Positions 41,461-48,699 of a stretch of 64,000 nucleotides of DNA are shown in pieces. Within the stretch, counting starts at the first letter, position 1; every line of letters starts with the position of its first letter. Origin of the DNA: Streptomyces sp. NBRC 110028 (GTDB lineage Bacteria > Actinomycetota > Actinomycetes > Streptomycetales > Streptomycetaceae); contig NZ_BBUZ01000040.1 in NCBI RefSeq assembly GCF_001417735.1, positions 1 through 64,000 of the forward strand. Direction: 5' to 3'. The notes below the pieces were generated by a model, which was not told the DNA's origin, ran no database searches, and was given only the letters and a program-made list of their open reading frames with translations. The position numbers were made by a program, and so were the translations under genes.

Positions 41461-42428
41461 CGCCGGACATGACCGTGACCGAGCGGCCCGCCGCCGCCCC
41501 CGCCGCGACGCCCTCCGCCCAGCCCCTGCGCCGGCGCGGCGGGGAGAAGCGCCCGGTGTGGGAGGAGGAGCCCGGCAGGGTCGGCCAGGGGCTCAAGGGC
41601 GTCACCCTCACCGGGGTGTGCCTGGCGATCCTCGGCCCGCTGTGGGTGGTGATCGTCACCAGCCTCTCCGACCAGAGAACCATCACCGACGCCGGTGGTC
41701 TGGTGATCGTCCCCGAGACGATCACCTTCCGGGCCTATACCGAGCTGCTGAGCGGCGGCACGGTGACCCGCGCGACGCTCGTCAGCCTCGCGCTCACCGC
41801 GGTGGGCACCGCGATCAGCACGGTGGTCTCCGTGCTGTGCGCCTACGGACTGTCCCGCTCCGGGTCGTTCCTGCACCGTCCGATCCTGATGCTGCTGCTC
41901 GTCACGATGTTCTTCAACGCCGGTCTGATCCCCACGTATCTGCTGGTCACCGGGGTCGGCCTGGAGGGCAGCTACTGGTCGATGATCCTGCCGAGCGCCA
42001 TCTCGGTCTTCAACGTGCTGGTGCTGCGCGCGTTCTTCCAGGACACCGCGCCCGAGCTGGTCGACAGCGCCCGCATCGACGGCGCGGGGGAGTGGCGGAT
42101 CCTGTTCCGGATCGTGATGCCGCTGTCCAAGGCGGTGGTCGCGGTGGTCTCGCTGTTCTACGCGGTCGGCTACTGGAGCCAGTGGTTCAACGCGATGCTC
42201 TACCTGAACGATCAGCAGATGTGGCCGCTGCAGATGATCCTGCGCCAGCTCGTCATCAAACAGCAGGCGCCCCAGGGCATGTCCCAGATGATCTCCAGCC
42301 AGCAGGTCCCGGGCCTGGCCGTGCAGATGGCCGTCATGGTGCTCGCGCTGATCCCGGTCGCGATCCTCTACCCCTTCGTCCAGAAGCACTTCACCAAGGG
42401 CATGCTCATCGGCGCCGTCAAGGGCTGA
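41457..42428 (+). CDS. Sugar ABC transporter permease (LplC/YtcP-like)
   Basis: A 323-residue second permease with an extended ~45-residue cytoplasmic N-terminus, about six helices, the contact loop VDSARIDGAGEWRILFRIVM and the LplC-type ending VQKHFTKGMLIGAVKG. It overlaps the previous gene by 4 nt. No ATPase gene follows, so the importer probably uses a shared ATPase such as MsiK encoded elsewhere, as is known for other Streptomyces sugar importers. Confidence 0.88.
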   Translation: MTPDMTVTERPAAAPAATPSAQPLRRRGGEKRPVWEEEPGRVGQGLKGVTLTGVCLAILGPLWVVIVTSLSDQRTITDAGGLVIVPETITFRAYTELLSGGTVTRATLVSLALTAVGTAISTVVSVLCAYGLSRSGSFLHRPILMLLLVTMFFNAGLIPTYLLVTGVGLEGSYWSMILPSAISVFNVLVLRAFFQDTAPELVDSARIDGAGEWRILFRIVMPLSKAVVAVVSLFYAVGYWSQWFNAMLYLNDQQMWPLQMILRQLVIKQQAPQGMSQMISSQQVPGLAVQMAVMVLALIPVAILYPFVQKHFTKGMLIGAVKG

Positions 42429-42480
42429 TCCGAGCGCCCCCGCCCGTTCCACCAGCCAGCCCCGACCGGAAAGAGCCGGT

Positions 42481-44529
42481 ATGCCCGACCTGAACGACGC
42501 CACCCGCGGCCGCGTCCTCTACGGCGCGGACTACAACCCCGAGCAGTGGCCCGAGAGCGTCTGGCACGACGACGTCCGGCTGATGCGCGAGGCGGGCGTC
42601 ACCACCGTCACGGTCGGCGTCTTCTCCTGGGCCACGCTCGAACCCCGCCCCGGGGCCCGCGACTTCGGCTGGCTCGACCGGGTCATGGACCTGCTCCACC
42701 AGGGCGGCATCGAGGTGTGCCTGGCCACCCCGACCGCCTCCCCGCCGCCCTGGATGGGCGCCCGCCACCCCGAGACGCTGCCGCGCGACGAGACCGGCGG
42801 AGTCGTCTGGTACGGCTCGCGGAACCAGTTCTGCGCCTCGTCCCCCGTCTACCGCGACTACGCCCAGCGCATCACCGAGGACCTGGCCGAGCGCTACGGA
42901 AACCACCCCGCCCTGCGGATGTGGCACGTGGGCAACGAGTACGGCACCCACTGCTGGTGCGACACCACCGCCACCCACTTCCGCCGCTGGTTACGCGCCA
43001 GGTACGGCCGCCTCGACGCGCTCAACGAGGCATGGGGGACCGCCTTCTGGAGCCAGCGCTACGACTGCTGGGAGGAGATCATCCCGCCGCGCCGGGCCCA
43101 GTACCTCGGCAACCCCGCGCAGGCGCTGGACTTCCGCCGCTTCACCAGCGACGCGCTGCTGGAGTGCTTCACCGCCGAGCGCGACGCGCTGGCCGCGCGC
43201 ACCCCGCACATCCCGGTGACCACCAACTTCATGCCGCTGTTCATCGGCCAGGACGGCTGGGCCTGGGCCGCCGAGGAGGACGTCGTCTCCGTCGACGTCT
43301 ACCCCGACCCCAAGGACCCGCACGGCGGCGCGTACGGGGCGATGATCCACGACCTGACCCGTTCCCAGGCCGGCGGGCCATGGGTGCTGATGGAGCAGGC
43401 CGCCGGCCCGGTCAACTGGCGCGGCGTCAACCACCCCAAGCCACGGGGTCTGATGCGGCTGTGGTCGCTGCAGGCCGTCGCGCGCGGCGCCGACGGCGTC
43501 TGCTTCTTCCAGTGGCGGCAGTCCCGGCAGGGAGCTGAGAAGTTCCACTCCGGCATGGTCACCCACGCCGGGGAGCACAGCCGCGCCTATGCCCAGGTGC
43601 GCGAACTCGGCGCCCAGCTGCGCGAGCTGGGCCCCGTCGCGGGCAGCGACGTGCCAGCCCGGGCCGCGATCCTGCACGACTGGCACGCCTGGTGGGCGAG
43701 CGTCCAGGGCGGCCGCCCCTCCTCCCGGCTCCACTACGACCAGGTGCTGCGCGCCTGGCACCAGGCCCTGTGGGAGCGGAACCTCACCACCGACTTCGCC
43801 CACCCGCAGGCCGACCTCACCGACTACGCCCTGGTCGCCGTGCCCCATCTCTATCTGCTGACCGATGAGGCACTGGAGAACCTGGCCGGTTACGTCCGCG
43901 GCGGCGGCACCCTCGTCTGCGGCTTCTTCACCGGCGTCGCCGACGAGGACGACCGGGTCCGCCCCGGCGGGGTCGACCAGCGGCTGCGCGACATCCTGGG
44001 CCTGCGCACGGTCCACGAGTGGTGGCCGCTGGACGAGGGCGAGACCGTGACCGCCGAGAGCCCCTGGCTCGGCCCCTTCACCGGCACCCTCTGGTCCGAG
44101 GACCTGGAGCCGGCCACCGCCGAGACCGTCGCCCGGATCAAGGGCGGTGAGCTGGACGGACTGCCCGCCATCACCCGCAACGCCCACGGCGACGGCACCG
44201 CCTGGTACGTCTCCACCCTCCCCGAACCCGCCGCCCTGCGCGCCCTGCTGGCCCGCGCCGCCGGCGAGGCGGGCCTGCGGCCACCGCTGCCCGGCATCCC
44301 CGAGGGCGTCGAGGCCGTGCCGCGCGGTGACTGCCTTTTCCTCCTCAACCACGGCCGCGCCCCCGCGGTCGTCCCCCTCCCGTCCGCGCGGACCGACCTG
44401 CTCACCGGCCGCGTGTACGACACCCAGGTCCACCTCGACCGCTACGCGGTCGTGGTCCTGACCCCGCTCGATTCCCCCCACCCGAAGGGAGCAGCACCGT
44501 GCACCGAGCCGCTCGAAAGCTCTTCCTGA
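42481..44529 (+). CDS. GH42 beta-galactosidase
   Basis: A 682-residue glycoside hydrolase family 42 enzyme that removes terminal beta-galactose. It begins with the diagnostic YGADYNPEQWPE (14-25). The acid/base glutamate is E153 (HVGNEYG) and the nucleophile is E305 (VLMEQAAG). The trimer-forming domain (about 395-600) and a small beta domain follow. There is no signal peptide, so it acts in the cytoplasm on imported oligosaccharides. GGAAAGAG precedes the ATG at 42481, 52 nt after the permease. The 3' end overlaps the GH12 gene by 31 nt. In xyloglucan it would remove side-chain galactose; arabinogalactan or galactan fragments are alternatives. Confidence 0.92.
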   Translation: MPDLNDATRGRVLYGADYNPEQWPESVWHDDVRLMREAGVTTVTVGVFSWATLEPRPGARDFGWLDRVMDLLHQGGIEVCLATPTASPPPWMGARHPETLPRDETGGVVWYGSRNQFCASSPVYRDYAQRITEDLAERYGNHPALRMWHVGNEYGTHCWCDTTATHFRRWLRARYGRLDALNEAWGTAFWSQRYDCWEEIIPPRRAQYLGNPAQALDFRRFTSDALLECFTAERDALAARTPHIPVTTNFMPLFIGQDGWAWAAEEDVVSVDVYPDPKDPHGGAYGAMIHDLTRSQAGGPWVLMEQAAGPVNWRGVNHPKPRGLMRLWSLQAVARGADGVCFFQWRQSRQGAEKFHSGMVTHAGEHSRAYAQVRELGAQLRELGPVAGSDVPARAAILHDWHAWWASVQGGRPSSRLHYDQVLRAWHQALWERNLTTDFAHPQADLTDYALVAVPHLYLLTDEALENLAGYVRGGGTLVCGFFTGVADEDDRVRPGGVDQRLRDILGLRTVHEWWPLDEGETVTAESPWLGPFTGTLWSEDLEPATAETVARIKGGELDGLPAITRNAHGDGTAWYVSTLPEPAALRALLARAAGEAGLRPPLPGIPEGVEAVPRGDCLFLLNHGRAPAVVPLPSARTDLLTGRVYDTQVHLDRYAVVVLTPLDSPHPKGAAPCTEPLESSS

Positions 44530-45200
44530 CGCCGCTGTTCGCGCTCCTCGCACTCATCGGCTTCGCCGCCGCCCCCGCCCACGCCGCCACCTGGTCCTCC
44601 TCGGAGCAGTGGGGCAACTGGTCCACCGGCGGCTACACCCTCTACAACAACATCTGGGGCTCCGGCGCCGGAGCGCAGACCATCTGGGCCAACTCCGCCG
44701 CCGACTGGGGCGTCTGGGCCAACCACCCGAACACCGGCGGCATCAAGTCCTACCCCAACGCCAAGAAGGTCGTCGGCAAGAAGATCAGCGCCATCAACAC
44801 CCTGACGAGCAGCTACAACGTCACCGTGCCGTCCTCGGGCGCGTACAACACCTCGTACGACATCTGGGACAGCAACCACGCGTACGAGATCATGCTGTGG
44901 GTCAACAAGACCGGCCCGGTCGGCCCCCTCGGCACCTCCCAGGGCACCGTCACCCTCGGCGGCCACACCTGGACCGTCTACAAGGGCAGCAACGGCTCCA
45001 ACCAGGTCTTCTCCTTCATCCGCAGCTCCAACTCCAGCTCCGGCACCGTGGACATCAAGCCCATCGTGAACTGGATCAAGAACACCAAGGGCTGGTTCGG
45101 CGACGTGACCATCGGCGACGTCCAGTTCGGCTACGAGATCACCTCCTCGTCCGGCGGCCTGGACTTCAAGACCAACAGCTTCGGCGTGTCCGCCGGCTGA
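44499..45200 (+). CDS. Secreted GH12 endoglucanase/xyloglucanase
   Basis: A 233-residue secreted endo-beta-1,4-glucanase of family GH12. The signal peptide (MHRAARKLFL plus a hydrophobic core) should be cut after AHA29. The catalytic nucleophile is E130 (HAYEIMLWVN) and the acid/base is E213 (FGYEITSSS), both in family-typical context. The protein is a bare catalytic domain with no carbohydrate-binding module. The GTG at 44499 has GAAGGGAG 7 nt upstream, inside the end of the GH42 gene. GH12 enzymes act on cellulose, mixed-linkage glucan or xyloglucan; the alpha-xylosidase and beta-galactosidase nearby favour xyloglucan. It is the only clearly secreted enzyme of the locus. Confidence 0.92.
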   Translation: MHRAARKLFLTPLFALLALIGFAAAPAHAATWSSSEQWGNWSTGGYTLYNNIWGSGAGAQTIWANSAADWGVWANHPNTGGIKSYPNAKKVVGKKISAINTLTSSYNVTVPSSGAYNTSYDIWDSNHAYEIMLWVNKTGPVGPLGTSQGTVTLGGHTWTVYKGSNGSNQVFSFIRSSNSSSGTVDIKPIVNWIKNTKGWFGDVTIGDVQFGYEITSSSGGLDFKTNSFGVSAG

Positions 45201-45213
45201 TCCCGCCCGCCAC

Positions 45214-45249
45214 CGCGTGCCGCCGCTCTCCGGGGAGCGGCGGCACGCG
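45214..45249. terminator. Strong two-way terminator hairpin
   Basis: A perfect 15-bp stem: 45214-45228 (CGCGTGCCGCCGCTC) pairs with 45235-45249, with a 6-nt loop TCCGGG. It lies between the convergent GH12 and GH31 genes and would end both transcripts. Confidence 0.8.
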
Positions 45250-45271
45250 CGGTGCCGGCCGGCGCCGGCGG

Positions 45272-45303
45272 GCCGCTCATGGCCGCGGCCGCTCATGGCC
45301 GCG
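45272..45303. repeat. Perfect 16-bp tandem duplication
   Basis: GCCGCTCATGGCCGCG occurs twice in a row (45272-45287 and 45288-45303) just beyond the end of the GH31 gene. It is non-coding and of no obvious function. Confidence 0.8.
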
Positions 45304-45308
45304 GCCGG

Positions 45309-47354
45309 TCAGGGCTCCCGCACCGGCAGCCGGGCGCCGTCCCGCAGGAACAGCGGGATGCGGTCCAGCGGGGCGGGGACGGTCACCGTCCGGCCGCCGT
45401 CGTACACCTCGCCCGTCCAGGCGTCCGTCCAGCGCGCGCCCGCCGGGAGATACGCCGTCCGATCGGTGGCGCCCGCCTCCAGGACCGGGGCGACCAGCAG
45501 GTCGGGGCCGAGCAGAAAGGCGTCCGCGACGCCCCAGGCCGCCTCGTCGCCGGGGAACTCCAGGAAGAGCGGGCGCATGGGCGGCAGCCCCTCCTCGTGG
45601 GCGGCGCGCATCTGCGCCAGCACATACGGCTTGAGCCGCTCGCGCAGCCGCAGACAGGAGCCGAGGACGCGCTCGGCCTCCTCGCCGTAGGACCACACCT
45701 CGTTCGGGCCGCCGGTCATGCCGGGCCCGAGCGGCAGCCCCGGGTCGCGGAAGCCGTGCAGCCGCATGATCGGCGACAGCGCGCCGAACTGGAACCAGCG
45801 GATCAGCACTTCGCGGTAGGCCGGGTCGTCCGGGTCGCCGCCGTGAAAGCCGCCGATGTCGGTGTTCCACCACGGGATGCCGGACAGGGCCACGTTGAGC
45901 CCGGCGGCGATCTGGCGGCGCAGCGTCGCGAAGTCGGTGCCGATGTCGCCGGACCACAGGGCGGCCCCGTGGCGCTGGCTGCCCGCCCACGCCGAGCGGT
46001 TGAGGGTCACCACCTCCTCCTCGCCCGCCGCGCGCAGACCCTCGTGGATCGCGCGGGCGTTCTCGCGCGGGTAGAGGTTGCCGACCTCCAGGCCCGGCCC
46101 CGCGTGGTAGCGCAGATTCGCCGGGAAACCGGGCTTGATCTCCGGTTCGCAGGCGTCCAGCCAGAAGGCGCGGATCCCGTACGGCTCCAGGTAGTTCTCC
46201 CGCACCCGCGACCACATGAACTCCCGGGCCCGCGGATGCGTCGCGTCGTAGAAGGCGACGTGGATCCGCTCGCCCTCGCGCACATCCGGCCAGTCGGCGT
46301 GCGCCGTGGGCCCGTACTCGGTACCGACCAGGAAGCCCCGCTGCTCCATCGTCTCGTGGTTCTCGCTCAGCGGGGAGACCGAGGGCCACACCGAGACCAC
46401 CAGCTTGATGCCCAGGTCGTCCAGCTCGCGCGTCATCGCCGCCGGGTCGGGCCAGGCCACCGGGTCGAACTTCCAGTCGCCCAGGTGCGTCCAGTGGAAG
46501 AAGTCGCAGACGATCGCGTCGATCGGCAGCCCGCGCCGCTTGTGCTCGCGGGCCACGGCCAGCAGCTCCTCCTGGGTGCGGTAGCGCAGCTTGCACTGCC
46601 AGAACCCGGCCGCCCACTCCGGCAGCATCGGCGCGCGTCCGGTCACCGCGGAGTAGCGGCGCTGGGCGGCGGCCGGGTCCCCGGCCGTGATCCAGTAGTC
46701 GATCTGGCGTGCGCTGTCGGCGACCCAGCGGGTGCCGGTCGCGCCCAGCTCGACGCGCCCGATCGCCGGGTTGTTCCACAGCAGGGTGTAGCCGCGGCTG
46801 GAGGTGAGGAGCGGGATGGACACCTCGGAGTTGCGCTGCACCAGGTCGATCACGGCGCCCTTCTGGTCCAGCAGTCCGTGCTGGTGCTGGCCGAGGCCGT
46901 ACAGCCGCTCGCCCTCGTACGCCTCGAAGCGCTGCTCGATGCGGTGGTAGCCGTTGCCGGTGGCGGTGCGCAGCCGCGGCCCGGGCCACCAGAAGTGGGC
47001 GCGCTGCTCGGCGAGCAGCTCCCGGCCGCCCTCGGTGGCCTCGAACCGGATCATGCCCTCCGCGGAGATCCGGGCGGTGATCGCGCCGCAGGTCAGCGAC
47101 GCCTCCCCGGCCCCGATCGCGACGCGCGCGGCCGCCTTGGGCGGGCTGTCGAGGAGCGCGCCGGGCAGGTTCTCCAGCAGCGGCCCGCCGAGCCGGGCGC
47201 GCACCCGGATCGCGTCGGGCCCCCATGGCTCCAGGCGTACGGTCTCCTGCCGCCCGCTCCACTCCAGCGCGCTGCCGCGCTCGGTGAAGGTGCCGACGGT
47301 GGGGGAGGACTGGGCGAGCGAGGAAGAGGCGGGCGAAGGCGGCGACGGGTTCAC
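45309..47354 (-). CDS. GH31 alpha-xylosidase (YicI-like)
   Basis: A 681-residue family GH31 enzyme. The nucleophile is D400 (FWLDACEPEI) and the acid/base is D470 (WSGDIGTDFATLRRQ). The FHWTHLGDWKFDP and WLDACEPE segments and the overall length match YicI/XylQ-type alpha-xylosidases, which release xylose from isoprimeverose and xyloglucan oligosaccharides. An N-terminal galactose-mutarotase-like beta domain (about 25-240) precedes the barrel. No signal peptide. The GTG at 47354 has GAGGAG 7 nt upstream. It lies 69 nt downstream of the LacI gene on the same strand, probably in one operon under operators O3 and O4. Alpha-glucosidase activity is less likely given the neighbours. Confidence 0.88.
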   Translation of the reverse strand: MNPSPPSPASSSLAQSSPTVGTFTERGSALEWSGRQETVRLEPWGPDAIRVRARLGGPLLENLPGALLDSPPKAAARVAIGAGEASLTCGAITARISAEGMIRFEATEGGRELLAEQRAHFWWPGPRLRTATGNGYHRIEQRFEAYEGERLYGLGQHQHGLLDQKGAVIDLVQRNSEVSIPLLTSSRGYTLLWNNPAIGRVELGATGTRWVADSARQIDYWITAGDPAAAQRRYSAVTGRAPMLPEWAAGFWQCKLRYRTQEELLAVAREHKRRGLPIDAIVCDFFHWTHLGDWKFDPVAWPDPAAMTRELDDLGIKLVVSVWPSVSPLSENHETMEQRGFLVGTEYGPTAHADWPDVREGERIHVAFYDATHPRAREFMWSRVRENYLEPYGIRAFWLDACEPEIKPGFPANLRYHAGPGLEVGNLYPRENARAIHEGLRAAGEEEVVTLNRSAWAGSQRHGAALWSGDIGTDFATLRRQIAAGLNVALSGIPWWNTDIGGFHGGDPDDPAYREVLIRWFQFGALSPIMRLHGFRDPGLPLGPGMTGGPNEVWSYGEEAERVLGSCLRLRERLKPYVLAQMRAAHEEGLPPMRPLFLEFPGDEAAWGVADAFLLGPDLLVAPVLEAGATDRTAYLPAGARWTDAWTGEVYDGGRTVTVPAPLDRIPLFLRDGARLPVREP

Positions 47355-47423
47355 GGATGCGCTCCTCGGGGGTGCGGCGGTGAGGGGTCGTACGGTCGGT
47401 GCCTACGGGGCGCGGCGCCGGCG

Positions 47424-48431
47424 TCAGGAGGGGGCGGGGCCCGAGCTGGCCCGTACGGTCAGCTCCGGCGCCAGCAGCGCCACCTTCTCGGAGGCGTCGC
47501 CCCGCAGCTTGGCCACCACCAGCTCGACGGCCCGCCGCCCCATCTCCTGGGCGGGGATGGCGACCGAGGTGAGCCGCACGGACGCACTGGTGGCCACCTG
47601 GTCGGGGCAGATGGCGACCACCGAGACGTCCTCGGGGACCGCCCGCCCCTGCCGTCGCAACAGGCTCAGCAGAGGATCGATGGCCGCTTCGTTCTGGACG
47701 ATGAAGCCGGTGGTGCCGGGGCGCTCGTCGAAGATCCGGGACAGGGTGCCGTCCATCGACTCGTAAGAGCCCTCGCACGGGCGGTGCAGCAGCCGCAGCC
47801 CCAGCTCGCGGGCGGTCGTGCGCAGCCCGTCCAGGGTCCGTTCGGCGAATCCGGTGTGGCGCTCGTAGACCGCCGCCGCCTCGCCGATCACCGCGATCTC
47901 CCGGTGGCCGAGGGCGGCCAGATGCTCCGCGCACAGCGCGCCGGTGGCGGTGAAGTCGAGATCGACGCAGGTCAGGCCGATGGTGTCGGCGGGCAGCCCG
48001 ATCAGCACGGTGGGCTGGCGGGCCGCGTGCAGCAACGGCAGCCGCTCGTCCTCCAGCTCGATGTCCATCAGGATCATGGCGTCGGCGAGCCCGCTGCCGG
48101 TGATCCGGCGCACCGCCGCCGGGCCCTCCTCGCCGGTGAGCAGCAGCACGTCGTACCCGTGCGCGCGGGCGGTGGTGGCGACCGCGATGGCCACCTCCAT
48201 CATCACCGGTACGTAGATATCGGTCCGCAGCGGCACCATCAGCGCGATGATGTTGGAACGGCTGCTGGCGAGGGCGCGGGCTCCGGCGTTCGGGTGGTAG
48301 CCCAGCTCCTTGATCGACCGCTCCACGCGCTCCCGGGTGGGCGCCGAGATCGAGCGCTTGCCGCTGAGGACGTAGCTCACCGTGCTGGCGGAGACTCCGG
48401 CGTGGCGGGCGACCTCGGCGAGAGTGACCAT
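47424..48431 (-). CDS. LacI-family transcriptional repressor
   Basis: A 335-residue LacI/GalR regulator. The HTH is residues 3-22 (TLAEVARHAGVSASTVSYVL), followed by LSGKRSISAPTRERV and the hinge helix (about 47-57, GARALASSRS). The rest is a periplasmic-binding-like sensor domain. GGAG lies 9 nt before the ATG at 48431. The family binds palindromes with a central CG step; four TCGAAGCGCTTCGA-type sites lie only at this gene and at the GH3/ABC divergent promoters. It most likely represses the whole locus and itself, and is released by an imported sugar or oligosaccharide such as isoprimeverose. Confidence 0.88.
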   Translation of the reverse strand: MVTLAEVARHAGVSASTVSYVLSGKRSISAPTRERVERSIKELGYHPNAGARALASSRSNIIALMVPLRTDIYVPVMMEVAIAVATTARAHGYDVLLLTGEEGPAAVRRITGSGLADAMILMDIELEDERLPLLHAARQPTVLIGLPADTIGLTCVDLDFTATGALCAEHLAALGHREIAVIGEAAAVYERHTGFAERTLDGLRTTARELGLRLLHRPCEGSYESMDGTLSRIFDERPGTTGFIVQNEAAIDPLLSLLRRQGRAVPEDVSVVAICPDQVATSASVRLTSVAIPAQEMGRRAVELVVAKLRGDASEKVALLAPELTVRASSGPAPS

Positions 48432-48461
48432 GCGGGGAACTCCGTCCGGCGGGAGAGGGAA

Positions 48462-48475
48462 GTGAAGCGCTTCGA
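48462..48475. promoter_or_regulatory. LacI-family operator O3
   Basis: GTGAAGCGCTTCGA matches the O1/O2 palindrome at 12 of 14 positions and lies 31 bp before the LacI start, the same distance as O1 from GH3. It is the exact reverse complement of O4. It probably mediates autoregulation. Confidence 0.78.
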
Positions 48476-48584
48476 CACAGCCGCTACGCGGCCAGTACGC
48501 AGTCCATGCGCAGCCCATGAGCAGCCAGTACACAGACAGCGTGCAGTCAGTAAACCTGTTCCACGATGAGCTGTCCAGAGAGTG

Positions 48585-48598
48585 TCGAAGCGCTTCAC
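48585..48598. promoter_or_regulatory. LacI-family operator O4
   Basis: TCGAAGCGCTTCAC matches the palindrome at 12 of 14 positions, 154 bp before the LacI start and about 100 bp before the divergent acyl-CoA dehydrogenase. It may give looped repression with O3. Confidence 0.75.
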
Positions 48599-48699
48599 CA
48601 GGCGGCACCACTTTGCCGACCCGGCCCGCCGGGGGCACACTGAACAGCGGTACGTGCCGGTAATGTCACGAGATCGTCATTTGCGGCAAGGGAGCACCG

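Noticed and set aside
44499..44529. Frameshift suspicion where the GH42 and GH12 genes overlap
   Set aside because: GH42 reaches a natural length and GH12 has its own GTG, ribosome site and full signal peptide, so this is a simple gene overlap.
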